A stretch of DNA of 64,000 nucleotides from Rhodanobacteraceae bacterium (GTDB lineage Bacteria > Pseudomonadota > Gammaproteobacteria > Xanthomonadales > Rhodanobacteraceae), in assembly GCA_003142815.1 (NCBI GenBank), contig PLNP01000036.1:1-64000 (forward strand), given 5' to 3'. The first letter of the stretch is position 1, and each line of letters begins with the position of its first letter. This document shows positions 31,674 to 43,058 of this stretch, one piece after another. The notes beneath the pieces are model-generated. The model did no database searches, was not told the origin of the DNA, and was given only the letters and a program-made list of their open reading frames with translations. Both the position numbers and the translations under genes were made by a program.

Positions 31674-32942
31674 TCAGGTTTCCAGGGCGCGATAGCGATC
31701 GCGCAGGCGATTGCGCAACAGGATCGCCGACAGGTTCAATGCGATCACGACGCCGACCAGCAGTGCCGCACAGGCATACGCGCGCGACACGCCGCGGATC
31801 GCATCGGAACTCGCGAGCGCCGCATCGTAGACCACGAAGCCGAGGTGCATGAATTGCCGGGACGGATGCAAATACGGAAACGAGCCGTCGATCGGCAGGG
31901 CCGGCGCGAGCTTGACTACGCCGACCAGCATCAGCGGCGCGACCGCACCGGCGGCGCGCGCGATCGCGAGAATCAGGCCAGTCAGCAGGGCCGGCCGCGC
32001 TGCTGGCAACAAGAGATGCCACAACGTTTCGTCGCGCGTCGCGCCAAGCGCGAGCGATCCTTCGGGCAGGCTGACCGGGATGCGCGCGAGACCTTCCTCG
32101 ACGCTGACCACGACCACCGGCAAGGTCAGCAACGCCAACGTCAACGCCGCCCACAGCAGGCCGCCGCTGCCGAAGGTAGGCATCGGCAGGCGGTCCGCAT
32201 AAAACCACCGATCGATATCGGCGCCGAGGCCGTGCACGAACAGGCCGAGTCCGAGCACGCCATAGACGATCGAAGGCACCCCGGCCAGCATGTTGATCGC
32301 CCCGCGTACGAAGCGCACGCCCAAGCCGCGACGCTGATGCAGATAGACCGCCGTCGCAATGCCGAGCGGCATCACGATGACACTCATCACCAAGACCAGC
32401 GTGAGCGTGCCGATCAGCGCAGGCAGCACGCCGCCGTCGAGGTTCGACGCCGCCGGCCGGGTGCCGAAGAAGCGGCCGAGGTTGCGCGCGAAAACGCCGA
32501 AACGCGCGAACGTGCCCAGCGCGTTCGGGCGCACGATGTCCAGCACCTCTGCCGGCCTGCTCGCGCTCGCGAGCAAGGTAGATTCCTCCGCTGCATGGCC
32601 ACGGCCGAACAGGCGCCGACCATCGGTCAAGGTGAGCACGATCGCATCGGCGGGCTGCCACTGCGCGGCGATGTCCGCCGTCGGAACGCGTCGATAGGCG
32701 CCACCGATGCGGTCGGTTTCGCTGATTCTGAGCGCCTCCGCGCCGTCATAGACGGCGACGATTTCGCCGAGCAGGGTGCTGCCATCGTGCAGGTGCAGCT
32801 CACTGATGGTTGCGGGCCATAACGGCGCAAACCCGGCGCCGGCCAGCAGGCCGAGCAGTCCCAGCATCGCAGCGAGGCACAGCGCCACCGCACCAGCCAG
32901 CACCCAGGTCCCCGCCTCGTCGGCACGCCGCCGCGTCATCAC
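31674..32942 (-). CDS. pstA: Phosphate ABC transporter permease PstA
   Basis: The 422-residue permease is of the long PstA form. One N-terminal membrane helix is followed by a periplasmic insert (about 45-160, [25 protein letters not shown]...) and then the permease core with [27 protein letters not shown] and the EAA loop [29 protein letters not shown]. It forms the inner-membrane channel with PstC. It overlaps pstC by 4 bp. Confidence 0.92.
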   Translation of the reverse strand: MMTRRRADEAGTWVLAGAVALCLAAMLGLLGLLAGAGFAPLWPATISELHLHDGSTLLGEIVAVYDGAEALRISETDRIGGAYRRVPTADIAAQWQPADAIVLTLTDGRRLFGRGHAAEESTLLASASRPAEVLDIVRPNALGTFARFGVFARNLGRFFGTRPAASNLDGGVLPALIGTLTLVLVMSVIVMPLGIATAVYLHQRRGLGVRFVRGAINMLAGVPSIVYGVLGLGLFVHGLGADIDRWFYADRLPMPTFGSGGLLWAALTLALLTLPVVVVSVEEGLARIPVSLPEGSLALGATRDETLWHLLLPAARPALLTGLILAIARAAGAVAPLMLVGVVKLAPALPIDGSFPYLHPSRQFMHLGFVVYDAALASSDAIRGVSRAYACAALLVGVVIALNLSAILLRNRLRDRYRALET

Positions 32943-34024
32943 GCATGCCCATCCGCATGCAGGCGCCGACGCAGGCGCTCACGCACAAAGTCGGCGATCG
33001 AACCGAGCAGCACGGTCAGAACCAGCAGAGCGAGTGCGGCCAGCAGCAGGCTTCGATACGCTTCGCTCGTGGGTGCGGTCTCGGGCATCCCGAGCGCAAG
33101 GTCCGCGCTGATCGAACGCAGGCCGACCAGCGGATCAAAGCCGGCGATGGGCGTGTTGCCGCTCGCCATCAGCACGATCATCGTCTCGCCGAGACAGCGC
33201 GACAGGCCGAGCAACGCCGCCGCAACAAGGCCCGAACCGGCTGCGGGCAGCAGCACCGAGGTCAACGCCTGCCAGCGCGTCGCGCCGAGCGCGAACGCGG
33301 CCTGCGTCTGCACGCGTGGTACCAGGAACAACGCGTCCTCCGCGATCGAAAACACCAGCGGCAACGCCGCGAGGCCGAGCGCGAGGCCGACCAGCATGGC
33401 ATTCCACGGGCTCGCCGGAACGATCGCCGCGGACGGGCGATGCGCGGCAATCGCGACACCGACCGCCGCCCCGGCAATCAGCAACGGCAACAACCAGAGC
33501 GGCAACCAGCCCTCGCCGCGCACGCGCGAACCGAACGCGAAACCGGCGGCGAGCAGCACGGCCGGCACCGCGACGATCAAGGCGAGCACGGTTGCGACGT
33601 GCGTCTTCAACCACGGTGCAAGCGTCGCCGCCGCAATCAGCCCGAGCACGACCGTCGGTACCGCTTCGAGAATTTCCAGTGCCGGCTTGATCCACGCGCG
33701 CAATCGCGGCGCGCAGAAATGCGCGGTGAACATCGCGGTCGCGATGCCGAGCGGCACTGCGACGAGCACGGCACATGCGGCCGCGCGCAACGTACCCGCG
33801 AGCAACATGTCGAAGCGATGCCATATCGTTGCCGGGAATCCGGTCCAGGGCAGCAGACTGCCCAGCAGGAACAGTGGGATCGCAAGCAACCCGGTCAGTG
33901 CGATCGCCGTGCCCGTGTTCACGAGCAGCGCGCGTAGGCGCCCACGTCGCAGCCGCGAACGCGCCGCCGCACGAACGAAATCGGGACTGAGCAATGATTC
34001 GCAAGTCGCTGGATTGCCGAGCAT
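32939..34024 (-). CDS. pstC: Phosphate ABC transporter permease PstC
   Basis: The 361-residue permease has several membrane helices, PLGIATAMFTAHF, LEAVPTVVLGLIAA and the EAA-type cytoplasmic loop QAAFALGATRWQALTSVLLPAAGSGLVAAALLGLSRCLGETMIVLMASGN. It is the first gene of pstC-pstA-pstB-phoU. No pstS (phosphate-binding protein) precedes it. A Pho-box-like site lies 23-40 bp upstream of the chosen start. Confidence 0.93.
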   Translation of the reverse strand: MLGNPATCESLLSPDFVRAAARSRLRRGRLRALLVNTGTAIALTGLLAIPLFLLGSLLPWTGFPATIWHRFDMLLAGTLRAAACAVLVAVPLGIATAMFTAHFCAPRLRAWIKPALEILEAVPTVVLGLIAAATLAPWLKTHVATVLALIVAVPAVLLAAGFAFGSRVRGEGWLPLWLLPLLIAGAAVGVAIAAHRPSAAIVPASPWNAMLVGLALGLAALPLVFSIAEDALFLVPRVQTQAAFALGATRWQALTSVLLPAAGSGLVAAALLGLSRCLGETMIVLMASGNTPIAGFDPLVGLRSISADLALGMPETAPTSEAYRSLLLAALALLVLTVLLGSIADFVRERLRRRLHADGHA

Positions 34025-34046
34025 TCGCTCAACGTAGACGCGCGAT

Positions 34047-34064
34047 GTGACAGTGTTGTTACAC
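34047..34064 (-). promoter_or_regulatory. Pho-box-like site reading towards pstC
   Basis: On the minus strand the 18 bases read GTGTAAC-AACA-CTGTCAC. Against the PhoB consensus CTGTCAT-AAAT-CTGTCAC the second half-site is perfect and the first matches 4 of 7. About 10 bp downstream is a -10-like TACGTT. Position and orientation fit PhoB activation of pstCAB-phoU. Confidence 0.55.
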
Positions 34065-34075
34065 GGCCGACGGGA

Positions 34076-34093
34076 CTGTCATCAATCCGCCAC
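34076..34093 (+). promoter_or_regulatory. Pho-box-like site reading towards the glycosyltransferase operon
   Basis: The plus strand reads CTGTCAT-CAAT-CCGCCAC, matching 15 of 18 positions of CTGTCAT-AAAT-CTGTCAC with a perfect first half-site. It ends 28 bp before the ATG at 34122. It is separate from, and opposed to, the site at 34047-34064. Confidence 0.6.
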
Positions 34094-34121
34094 GGCAACG
34101 CAATACGCGCTTCAAGAAGCG

Positions 34122-35315
34122 ATGCGATTCTTGGCGAACAAGCCCCAACCGGCCTTGCGTATGCGCGTCGCGATTGTCACCGAAACCTGGCCGCCCGAGA
34201 TCAACGGCGTCGCCCTGACCGTGCAATCGCTGACGCAAGAGTTGGCCGCACTCGGTCATGTCGTCGAGCTCGTGCGCCCGCGCCAGGACAGCGACGCCGA
34301 CTCCCCATTGTCGCAACCTTATGAACAGGTTCTGCTTGCGGGCGCCTCCATGCCCCGTTATCGAGGTCTTCGTTTTGGCCTGCCCGCGCAGCACGCCTTG
34401 CATCGGCGCTGGTCCGGGCTGCGGCCCGACGTGCTCTATATCGCGACCGAAGGGCCACTCGGCCTGACCGCGCTCAGCGCCAGCCGCCGTCTCGGCATTC
34501 CCGTGTGCACCGGCTTCCACACACGCTTCGATGATTTTGCGCGCCATTACGGACTTGGTCTGCTGACACCGATCGTGTTCGCCTATCTGCGTCGATTCCA
34601 CAACCGCGCGTCGGCGACCTTGGTGCCTACTTCTGAGCTCGCCGAATTTCTCCGCGCGAACGGCTTTCGCAACGTGCAGTTGCTGCCCCGCGCAGTCGAT
34701 ACCGATCTGTTCCGTCCGGAGCGTCGTGACCAGACGCTGCGCGCGCAATGGGGCTTGGCGGCCACCGATCTCGCCGTGATCCACGTCGGCCGCGTCGCTC
34801 CGGAAAAGAATCTCGACCTCGCCGTGCGCGCCTTCAATGCGATCCGCCAACGCGAACCGACGGCGCGCTTCGTGATCGTCGGCGATGGCCCGACGCGCGC
34901 CGCGCTCGCCGCGCGGCATCCCGACATCGTTTTCGCCGGTATCCGCCGCGGCGAGGATCTTGCGCGCCACTATGCATCCGCCGATCTGTTCCTGTTTCCG
35001 AGTCTGAGCGAGACCTTCGGCAACGTGACGCTGGAAGCGCTCGCGAGCGGCGTACCGGTGGTCGCGTTCGACTACGGCGCCGCGCGCGCGCACATCCACG
35101 ACGCACGCGCGGGAATGCTCGCGCCACGCAGCGACGACGACGCGTTTGTCGACGCAGCGCTCGCGTTGTCGACACTCGTGCGAAGCTGCGCCGAAACCGC
35201 TGCGACGACCTTGCGCGACGCCGCGCGCGCATCGGTCACGTCCTTGAGCACGAGCAGCGTCGCGCAGCACTTTGCCGATCTGCTCGGCCGCCTTTCGACG
35301 CGGAGGGCGGCATGA
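34122..35315 (+). CDS. Family 4 glycosyltransferase, probably glycolipid-forming (Agt/SqdX/MgtA-like)
   Basis: Starting at ATG 34122 (AAGAAG ribosome site) or 34161, this encodes about 397 residues with a GT-B fold. The N-terminal acceptor domain has MRVAIVTETWPPEINGVALTV, and the donor domain has IHVGRVAPEKNLDLAVRAF, FVIVGDGPTRAAL, and the E-x7-E motif in SLSETFGNVTLEALASGVPVVAFD. Relatives add sugars to diacylglycerol. Behind a Pho-box-like site and next to a PAP2 phosphatase, it is a good candidate for making phosphorus-free membrane lipid in low phosphate (inference). It overlaps the PAP2 gene by 4 bp. Confidence 0.85.
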   Translation: MRFLANKPQPALRMRVAIVTETWPPEINGVALTVQSLTQELAALGHVVELVRPRQDSDADSPLSQPYEQVLLAGASMPRYRGLRFGLPAQHALHRRWSGLRPDVLYIATEGPLGLTALSASRRLGIPVCTGFHTRFDDFARHYGLGLLTPIVFAYLRRFHNRASATLVPTSELAEFLRANGFRNVQLLPRAVDTDLFRPERRDQTLRAQWGLAATDLAVIHVGRVAPEKNLDLAVRAFNAIRQREPTARFVIVGDGPTRAALAARHPDIVFAGIRRGEDLARHYASADLFLFPSLSETFGNVTLEALASGVPVVAFDYGAARAHIHDARAGMLAPRSDDDAFVDAALALSTLVRSCAETAATTLRDAARASVTSLSTSSVAQHFADLLGRLSTRRAA

Positions 35316-35860
35316 CGACCTGGCAACGCATCGAAATCGGCAGCGGCGAGCGCTGGCTCTGCATCGCGATGAACCGCTGGGGCGCGCGCCGTGCGCTGAC
35401 CCGTTTCTTCAGCGTGATCAGCCGCCTCGGCGACAGCGTGTTCTGGTATGCGCTGCTCGCGTTGCTCGCGCTATTCGGGGGCGCTCGCGGAGTGCACGCG
35501 GCGCTGCACATGGCCTGCGTCGGCATCGTCGCCGCGACAATGTATCGACTGCTCAAGCGCTGGACGCGCCGGCCGCGCCCGTTCCGCGCGCATGCGGACA
35601 TCACCGCCTATATCGCACCGCTCGACGAATTCAGTTTTCCGTCCGGGCACACGCTGCACGCGGTCAGCTTCACCTTGGTCGCGCTCGCGTATTTCCCGTG
35701 GCTCGCGCCGCTGCTGTTGCCATTCACGGTGCTGGTCGCGTTGTCGAGGATTGTGCTCGGCCTGCACTATCCGAGCGACGTGCTCGCGGCGACCCTGATC
35801 GGTTGCGGACTCGCCACGCTGTCGCTGTGGCTGGCACGCGTCGCGCTGCTGGCAAGCTGA
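35312..35860 (+). CDS. PAP2-family membrane phosphatase
   Basis: The 182-residue protein has the PAP2 phosphatase signature: KRWTRRPRPF (motif 1), FPSGHTLHA (motif 2) and SRIVLGLHYPSDVLAA (motif 3), with about five membrane helices. It probably dephosphorylates a lipid phosphate such as phosphatidic acid or undecaprenyl pyrophosphate. The 4-bp overlap with the glycosyltransferase suggests it supplies diacylglycerol to that enzyme. This pairing is inference from context. Confidence 0.88.
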   Translation: MTTWQRIEIGSGERWLCIAMNRWGARRALTRFFSVISRLGDSVFWYALLALLALFGGARGVHAALHMACVGIVAATMYRLLKRWTRRPRPFRAHADITAYIAPLDEFSFPSGHTLHAVSFTLVALAYFPWLAPLLLPFTVLVALSRIVLGLHYPSDVLAATLIGCGLATLSLWLARVALLAS

Positions 35861-35890
35861 CACTGCATCGTCGACGTCGCCACACGCGAT

Positions 35891-36985
<1,095 letters not shown>

Positions 36986-37181
36986 TTATATAACGACGTA
37001 AGCAAGCACGACTGTCGGGTTGCGCCGGGTCCAGCCGGGTTAATCGCGTAAAATCAATTGATTGTATTCACTTCCTTACGACGATTCTTCGACTGGCCGC
37101 CAAACCGCTCTGCGTCTTTAGCGCGTGCTTAACACCGACTGTGATGCAGTTCATCCGACCAATGTGTCGGGGGGACACAGC

Positions 37182-37787
37182 ATGTTGTCGATCGACCTGG
37201 ATGTAACCCGCAGTGTGCGCGCCTACATGGCGTCGTGCATGGCTGGGCAGGACTTCTCGCTGGAGCGCGTGCATCACGGCTTGCGTGAGGCCATCTGGTA
37301 TTCGCCCAAGGACCGGCGCGCGCTACGCGGACTGTGTGACGAGCGTCCGCACGAATTCACGCGCTGGCTGTACGAGCGCGAACGCGATGGCCGCTATACG
37401 GGGCTGATCATGGTCTGGCCTGCGGGCTATTCGACCCCGGTGCACGATCACGCCGGCTTGTGGGGCATCGAAATGGTTCTGCAGGGTGCGCTCGGCATCG
37501 AGAACTACGAATTGGTCGCCGACGCACACGGTGATGCGCAGCCGCGTTTCGTCGGCACCACCGTGCTCGGGGAAGAGCAGTCCTGTGCATTCCTCGGCAC
37601 CGCAGGGCATGCGCACCGTTGCACCAACTTGTCGGCGCGCCGTCCCGCGATCACCTTGCACGTCTACGGCGGCCTGCTCGAAACCTATCGCAATTTCAAC
37701 GTCGCATGTGGCGAGCATTACATCGCCGAGCCGACGATCGCGAAGATCGATGGAAGCCTTGGACCGGCACGCGTGCGCGGCGCGTAA
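37182..37787 (+). CDS. Cysteine dioxygenase family protein
   Basis: The 201-residue cupin starts at ATG 37182, preceded by a GGGGGA ribosome site. The iron ligands are His88 and His90 in STPVHDHAGLWG plus a later histidine in GHAHRCTNLS. The cupin continues with ITLHVYGGLLETYRNF. The family oxidises cysteine (or 3-mercaptopropionate) to the sulfinic acid. No other sulfur gene is adjacent. An upstream in-frame ATG (37125) is less likely. Confidence 0.88.
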   Translation: MLSIDLDVTRSVRAYMASCMAGQDFSLERVHHGLREAIWYSPKDRRALRGLCDERPHEFTRWLYERERDGRYTGLIMVWPAGYSTPVHDHAGLWGIEMVLQGALGIENYELVADAHGDAQPRFVGTTVLGEEQSCAFLGTAGHAHRCTNLSARRPAITLHVYGGLLETYRNFNVACGEHYIAEPTIAKIDGSLGPARVRGA

Positions 37788-37899
37788 TCGACCGCGCTGC
37801 GGCGTTGCGGGTCCGTCGACTGCAGCGGCAAATCCAGAGCGATAGGAACTGTCATCGCTTTGAGGGAGGATAGTCGCTGTTTCGACCGAAGTTGCCGCG

Positions 37900-39144
37900 A
37901 TGCGCCTGCGCGTCCTGCTCGTCTTCATCTGGATCGTCTGCGTCGTCGGCTGCACGCCGGTGCCGGCCCGCACCTCGGCAGCGACCGCTCGCCATCCGCT
38001 GATTCTCGTCTCGATCGACGGCTTCCGTGCCGACTACCTCGATCGCCATGAAACACCAACGCTCGCCGCGCTCGCAGCCGACGGCGTGCGCGCCGAGGCG
38101 ATGAAGCCCGCGTTCCCGACGCTGACCTTTCCGAACCACTACACGCTGGTGACCGGCCTGTATCCGGATCATCACGGTATCGTCAACAACCGCATGGTGG
38201 ATCGAGCCAGCGGCAAAGTCTTCGTCTACAAGGACCCGAAAACCATCAGCGACCCATCGTGGTGGGGCGGCGAGCCGCTGTGGGTCAGCGTCGAGAAGCA
38301 GGGACTGCACGCGGCAACGATGTTCTGGCCGGGATCGGATGTCGCGATCGCCGGCATGCGTCCGAGCGAATGGCTGCCGTTCGACGGCAAGCTGTCACCG
38401 GACCAGAGAGTCGACCAGCTGCTGCGGTGGATCGACCTGCCCGCGCCGCAGCGCGCGTCCTTCTTCACGCTGTATTTCGAACAGGTCGATCACGCCGGCC
38501 ACGATGGCGGCCCGGATTCACCCGCTGTCGACGCCGCATTGCGCGAGATGGACGCCGCGCTCGCGCGCCTCGTCGATGGCCTGAAACGACGAGGCGTGTT
38601 CGAGCGTGCGAATCTGGTGATCGTCTCCGATCACGGCATGACCGCGACTTCGCGCGAGCGTCGCACCTACCTCGACGACGTGTTGCCGCTGGCCGATGTC
38701 GAGGTCGTCAGCTACGGCATCCTCGCCGGCATCGTGCCTCACCCGGGCAAGACCGGGGAAGTCGAACGTGCCCTGCTCGCGCCCCATGCGCACATGCAGT
38801 GCTCGCGCAAATCGGAGCTGCCGGCGCGTCTGCACTACGGCACGAATCCGCGTATCCCCGCCCTGCTCTGCCTTGCCGAGGACGGTGGAACCATCACCGC
38901 GCATGGCTACGAAAATGGCGGCGGGCATTTCTCGGCCGGCGAACACGGTTACGACAACGACGACCCGGCGATGCGCGCGCTGTTCGTCGCACATGGTCCC
39001 GATTTCAAGCGCGGCCTCGTCGTGCCGGAGTTCGACAATGTCGACGTGTATCCGCTGCTCGCGCATCTGCTCGATATCCAACCGCAGCCGAGCGACGGCT
39101 GCTACGATGCCGTCGCCGGCATGTTGCGCCCGGACGTTCGCTGA
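37900..39144 (+). CDS. Nucleotide pyrophosphatase/phosphodiesterase (NPP) family lipoprotein
   Basis: The 414-residue protein has a lipoprotein signal (MRLRVLLVFIWIVCVVGC, Cys18) and an alkaline-phosphatase-fold NPP domain. Metal ligand Asp40 lies in VSIDGFRADYL, the nucleophile Thr76 in PTLTFPNHYTLVTGLYPDHHGI, the ligand pair in FEQVDHAGHDGG, and VSDHGM and GEHGYDND follow. It hydrolyses pyrophosphate or phosphodiester bonds in nucleotides outside the inner membrane. Confidence 0.92.
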   Translation: MRLRVLLVFIWIVCVVGCTPVPARTSAATARHPLILVSIDGFRADYLDRHETPTLAALAADGVRAEAMKPAFPTLTFPNHYTLVTGLYPDHHGIVNNRMVDRASGKVFVYKDPKTISDPSWWGGEPLWVSVEKQGLHAATMFWPGSDVAIAGMRPSEWLPFDGKLSPDQRVDQLLRWIDLPAPQRASFFTLYFEQVDHAGHDGGPDSPAVDAALREMDAALARLVDGLKRRGVFERANLVIVSDHGMTATSRERRTYLDDVLPLADVEVVSYGILAGIVPHPGKTGEVERALLAPHAHMQCSRKSELPARLHYGTNPRIPALLCLAEDGGTITAHGYENGGGHFSAGEHGYDNDDPAMRALFVAHGPDFKRGLVVPEFDNVDVYPLLAHLLDIQPQPSDGCYDAVAGMLRPDVR

Positions 39145-39159
39145 CCGCATCCGTGCGAC

Positions 39160-39312
39160 ATCGCGTCCCCCGGCGCAAGGGCGCTGCGCTTTTTTGCCGG
39201 GCTCACCATTGACGACATCGCGAGCCTGCAGACCGTCAGCACACGCACCTTGAACCGGGACTGGCGCCGCGCAAAGACGCACCTGCACGCGGCGCTGTAT
39301 CCCGCAAGCTGA
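39160..39312 (+). pseudogene. ECF sigma factor remnant (region 4 only)
   Basis: Translation of 39181-39312 gives ALRFFAGLTIDDIASLQ and then TVSTRTLNRDWRRAKTHLHA before a stop. This is the C-terminal helix-turn-helix of the ECF sigma type found beside TPR Ser/Thr kinases in this bacterial group (usually '...GLTxxEIAxxLxVSxRTVxRDWRxARxxLxxxL'). Region 2 and the gene start are missing; the sequence before 39160 does not match. Confidence 0.7.
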
Positions 39313-39320
39313 GCCGTGCG

Positions 39321-39886
39321 ATGAACCACCAACGCGTCGCCGAGTTGTTCGATCAGGTTATCGAGCTGCCGATCGGCGAACGCGCGGCATGGATCGCGGC
39401 TGCGTGCGCCGGCGACGATGCATTGCGAGGCGCAGCTGCAGCTATCTCGGCACGGTCCTGCGCCTGGATCATCGTTCCGCCGAAGCCGTCCGCGAAATCA
39501 GCGCAGCGATCGCGGCGCTGCCGCCTCCGGGCAACAAGGCAAGTCCGATTCGCGCCAGCTGCAGGCACAGCTCGGCGAGGCACAGCTCGACGCGGGTGAC
39601 GCAGCCACGGCCGTGGCGACCGCCGCAAGCGCGCTGATCGCAATGCGTAACGCAGTGCCGGCCGGGAATCTAAGCTCGGGTTGCCATTGTTCGTGCTGGC
39701 CCGCGCAGCCCGCCCTACCCAGACAGTGATCCGCGCGTCGAAGTCAGGATCGCGCTGGTCAACGCACTCATCGAACTCGGCAAGCGTGACGAGGCTCACG
39801 CATTGACCGCTGAAATCGAACCTCTGTTGAAAACCTCGTCCTCGCCCTATGCAGCCGATTTGCGCACGCGGCTGGCTTCGCATTAG
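39321..39886 (+). pseudogene. Ser/Thr protein kinase-TPR remnant with deleted kinase domain
   Basis: It begins with MNHQRVAELFDQVIELPIGERAAWIAAACAGDDALR, the characteristic N-terminus of kinases encoded after these ECF sigma genes. Sequence then jumps directly to TPR-like material in shifted frames: YLGTVLRLDHRSAEAVREISAAIAALPPPGN, then QLQAQLGEAQLDAGDAATAVATAASAL, then VRIALVNALIELGKRDEAHALTAEIEPLL...DLRTRLASH to the stop at 39884-39886. The kinase catalytic domain is entirely absent, and at least two frame changes occur. Confidence 0.72.
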
Positions 39887-39973
39887 GCGAATGCAGCGAA
39901 ACGGCACCCACATGCGAACGGCGGCGACCGCGCCGCCGTTTCCGCAAATATCCAGGGCGCATCGCGCAAGCGC

Positions 39974-41389
<1,416 letters not shown>

Positions 41390-41403
41390 TTGAGTGCGAC
41401 GCC

Positions 41404-42879
41404 TCAGCCAGCACGCGCGAGGCGCTCGACCACGCCGCGATAGCGCGCGGCGATACGTTCCTCGTCGCGATGCCGGAAATCGCGCACGACCCAGTTGCCG
41501 GCGACCATCACGTTGCGGACGAGATTCATGTTGCCGGCGAAGATCCAGGAGTCGATCGCATGCGCGACGTCGCGACCGGCGAGCGAGGGCGACGCGTCGT
41601 CGAGCACCAGAAGATCCGCGCGTGGTGCCTCGTCGGTTGCATTCGCCGCGGCATCGAGCCGCCCGATCGCCACAGCGGATGCGCGCGCGCCGCCACGCAG
41701 TGCGCCCGCGAACAACACTTCGCCGGTGCTCGGCGCTTGGCTAGACGCCACGACATTGCGATGGCGCGTGGCAAGGCGCTGTCCGTATTCGAGCCAGCGC
41801 AATTCCTCGACCGGCGAGACTGAGATATGGCTGTCCGAGCCGATGCCGATCACACCGCCCGCGTCGAGATAGGTCTTCAGCGGAAACACGCCGTCGCCGA
41901 GATTTGCCTCGGTGGTCGGACAGAGGCCGGCGACTGCGCCGCTCGCGGCGAGCCGGCGTGTTTCGACGTCGGTCATGTGCGTCGCGTGCACGAGACACCA
42001 GCGCCGATCGACATCCGCGTGATCGAGCAGCCACTCGACCGGCCGCGCATTGCGCAGCGCGAGGCAATCCTGCACTTCACCGAGCTGTTCGGCGATATGG
42101 ATATGGATCGGACCGCCGCGCCCAACATCCGCGTCGAGCACGGCGCGCATCGCATCTTCCGGCACCGCGCGCAGCGAATGCAACGCGATGCCGACGCGCA
42201 AAGTCGGTGACTCGAGCGTGCGTAGTCGTTCGACAAGGCGCAGATAGCCGTCCACATCGTGCCCGAAGCGACGCTGTCGCTCCGACAGCGCGCGGCCGTC
42301 GAAACCGCCGGTCATGTACAGCGTCGGCAACAAGGTCAGACCGATGCCGGCTTCGCGCGCGGCCTCAATCAACGCAAGCGACATCGCGGCGGGATCGTCG
42401 TAAGGCTTGCCATCCGGGCGATGGTGCAGGTAATGGAACTCGCAGACCTGGGTGTAGCCAGCTTTCAGCATCTCGACATAGAGCTGCGCGGCGATCGCGT
42501 GCAGATCGTCGGGGCCGACGCGTCCGGCGAACGCATACATGACTTCGCGCCAACTCCAGAAACTGTCCTCTTGTTGAGAAGTGCGGCCAGGGACGGCCGC
42601 TTTTTGATTCTCGCGATGAGGGATGATTGCACAGACCTGCCCGCGGTGTTCGGCAAGGCCCGCCATCGCGCGCTGGAACGCGTGCGAGTGCAGGTTCGGC
42701 ATGCCGGGCACGACGTAGCGGCCGATCCGCTCGGCGGCGTCGCGCACAGCATTCGTCTCTATGTCGAGCGATGCGCCTGGCAGAAGACGCCCATCGTCGA
42801 CATCGATACGTAGGTTCGACGCGAAGCCGCGCGGCAACCAGACCTGATCGGCGAAATACTGGGTGACGTTCATGGCCAA
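41404..42879 (-). CDS. hutF: Formimidoylglutamate deiminase HutF
   Basis: The 491-residue amidohydrolase has metal ligands in [32 protein letters not shown] and [11 protein letters not shown]. It converts N-formimino-glutamate to N-formyl-glutamate plus ammonia, the first step of the two-enzyme end of histidine breakdown. The next step, HutG, is encoded at 56971. A segment of about 24 residues between [10 protein letters not shown] and [13 protein letters not shown] is extra to the family and is encoded by palindromic repeat-like DNA (42568-42640). It is divergent from hutI. Confidence 0.9.
   Translation of the reverse strand: MAMNVTQYFADQVWLPRGFASNLRIDVDDGRLLPGASLDIETNAVRDAAERIGRYVVPGMPNLHSHAFQRAMAGLAEHRGQVCAIIPHRENQKAAVPGRTSQQEDSFWSWREVMYAFAGRVGPDDLHAIAAQLYVEMLKAGYTQVCEFHYLHHRPDGKPYDDPAAMSLALIEAAREAGIGLTLLPTLYMTGGFDGRALSERQRRFGHDVDGYLRLVERLRTLESPTLRVGIALHSLRAVPEDAMRAVLDADVGRGGPIHIHIAEQLGEVQDCLALRNARPVEWLLDHADVDRRWCLVHATHMTDVETRRLAASGAVAGLCPTTEANLGDGVFPLKTYLDAGGVIGIGSDSHISVSPVEELRWLEYGQRLATRHRNVVASSQAPSTGEVLFAGALRGGARASAVAIGRLDAAANATDEAPRADLLVLDDASPSLAGRDVAHAIDSWIFAGNMNLVRNVMVAGNWVVRDFRHRDEERIAARYRGVVERLARAG
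42568..42640. repeat. Palindromic repeat-like insertion in frame in hutF
   Basis: The core gcggccagggacggccgc (42583-42600) is an imperfect palindrome, followed by an AT-richer stretch (tttttgattctcgcgatgag). It interrupts an otherwise conserved junction of HutF, adding residues such as [20 protein letters not shown], without disturbing the frame. The base composition contrasts with the surrounding gene. Confidence 0.5.
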
Positions 42880-43058
42880 TCCGTGCGTGCGAAGTGCCGA
42901 GCCTAGCCGTGCACTCTCGCGATTTCCACAAGGCGCTTGGCGTACGCATGCGCAGACGCGACACTAGCGGAATGGACAAGGCGGATCCGATCTTACCGGT
43001 CGAGCGTGCGCGCTCATCGTCGCAGAATGCGGGACTACCCGCTCAAGGAAACCACAGC

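Noticed and set aside
31548-32822. Plus-strand open frame of 424 codons
   Set aside because: Antisense to pstA/pstB; Arg/Gln-rich shadow protein without domain similarity.
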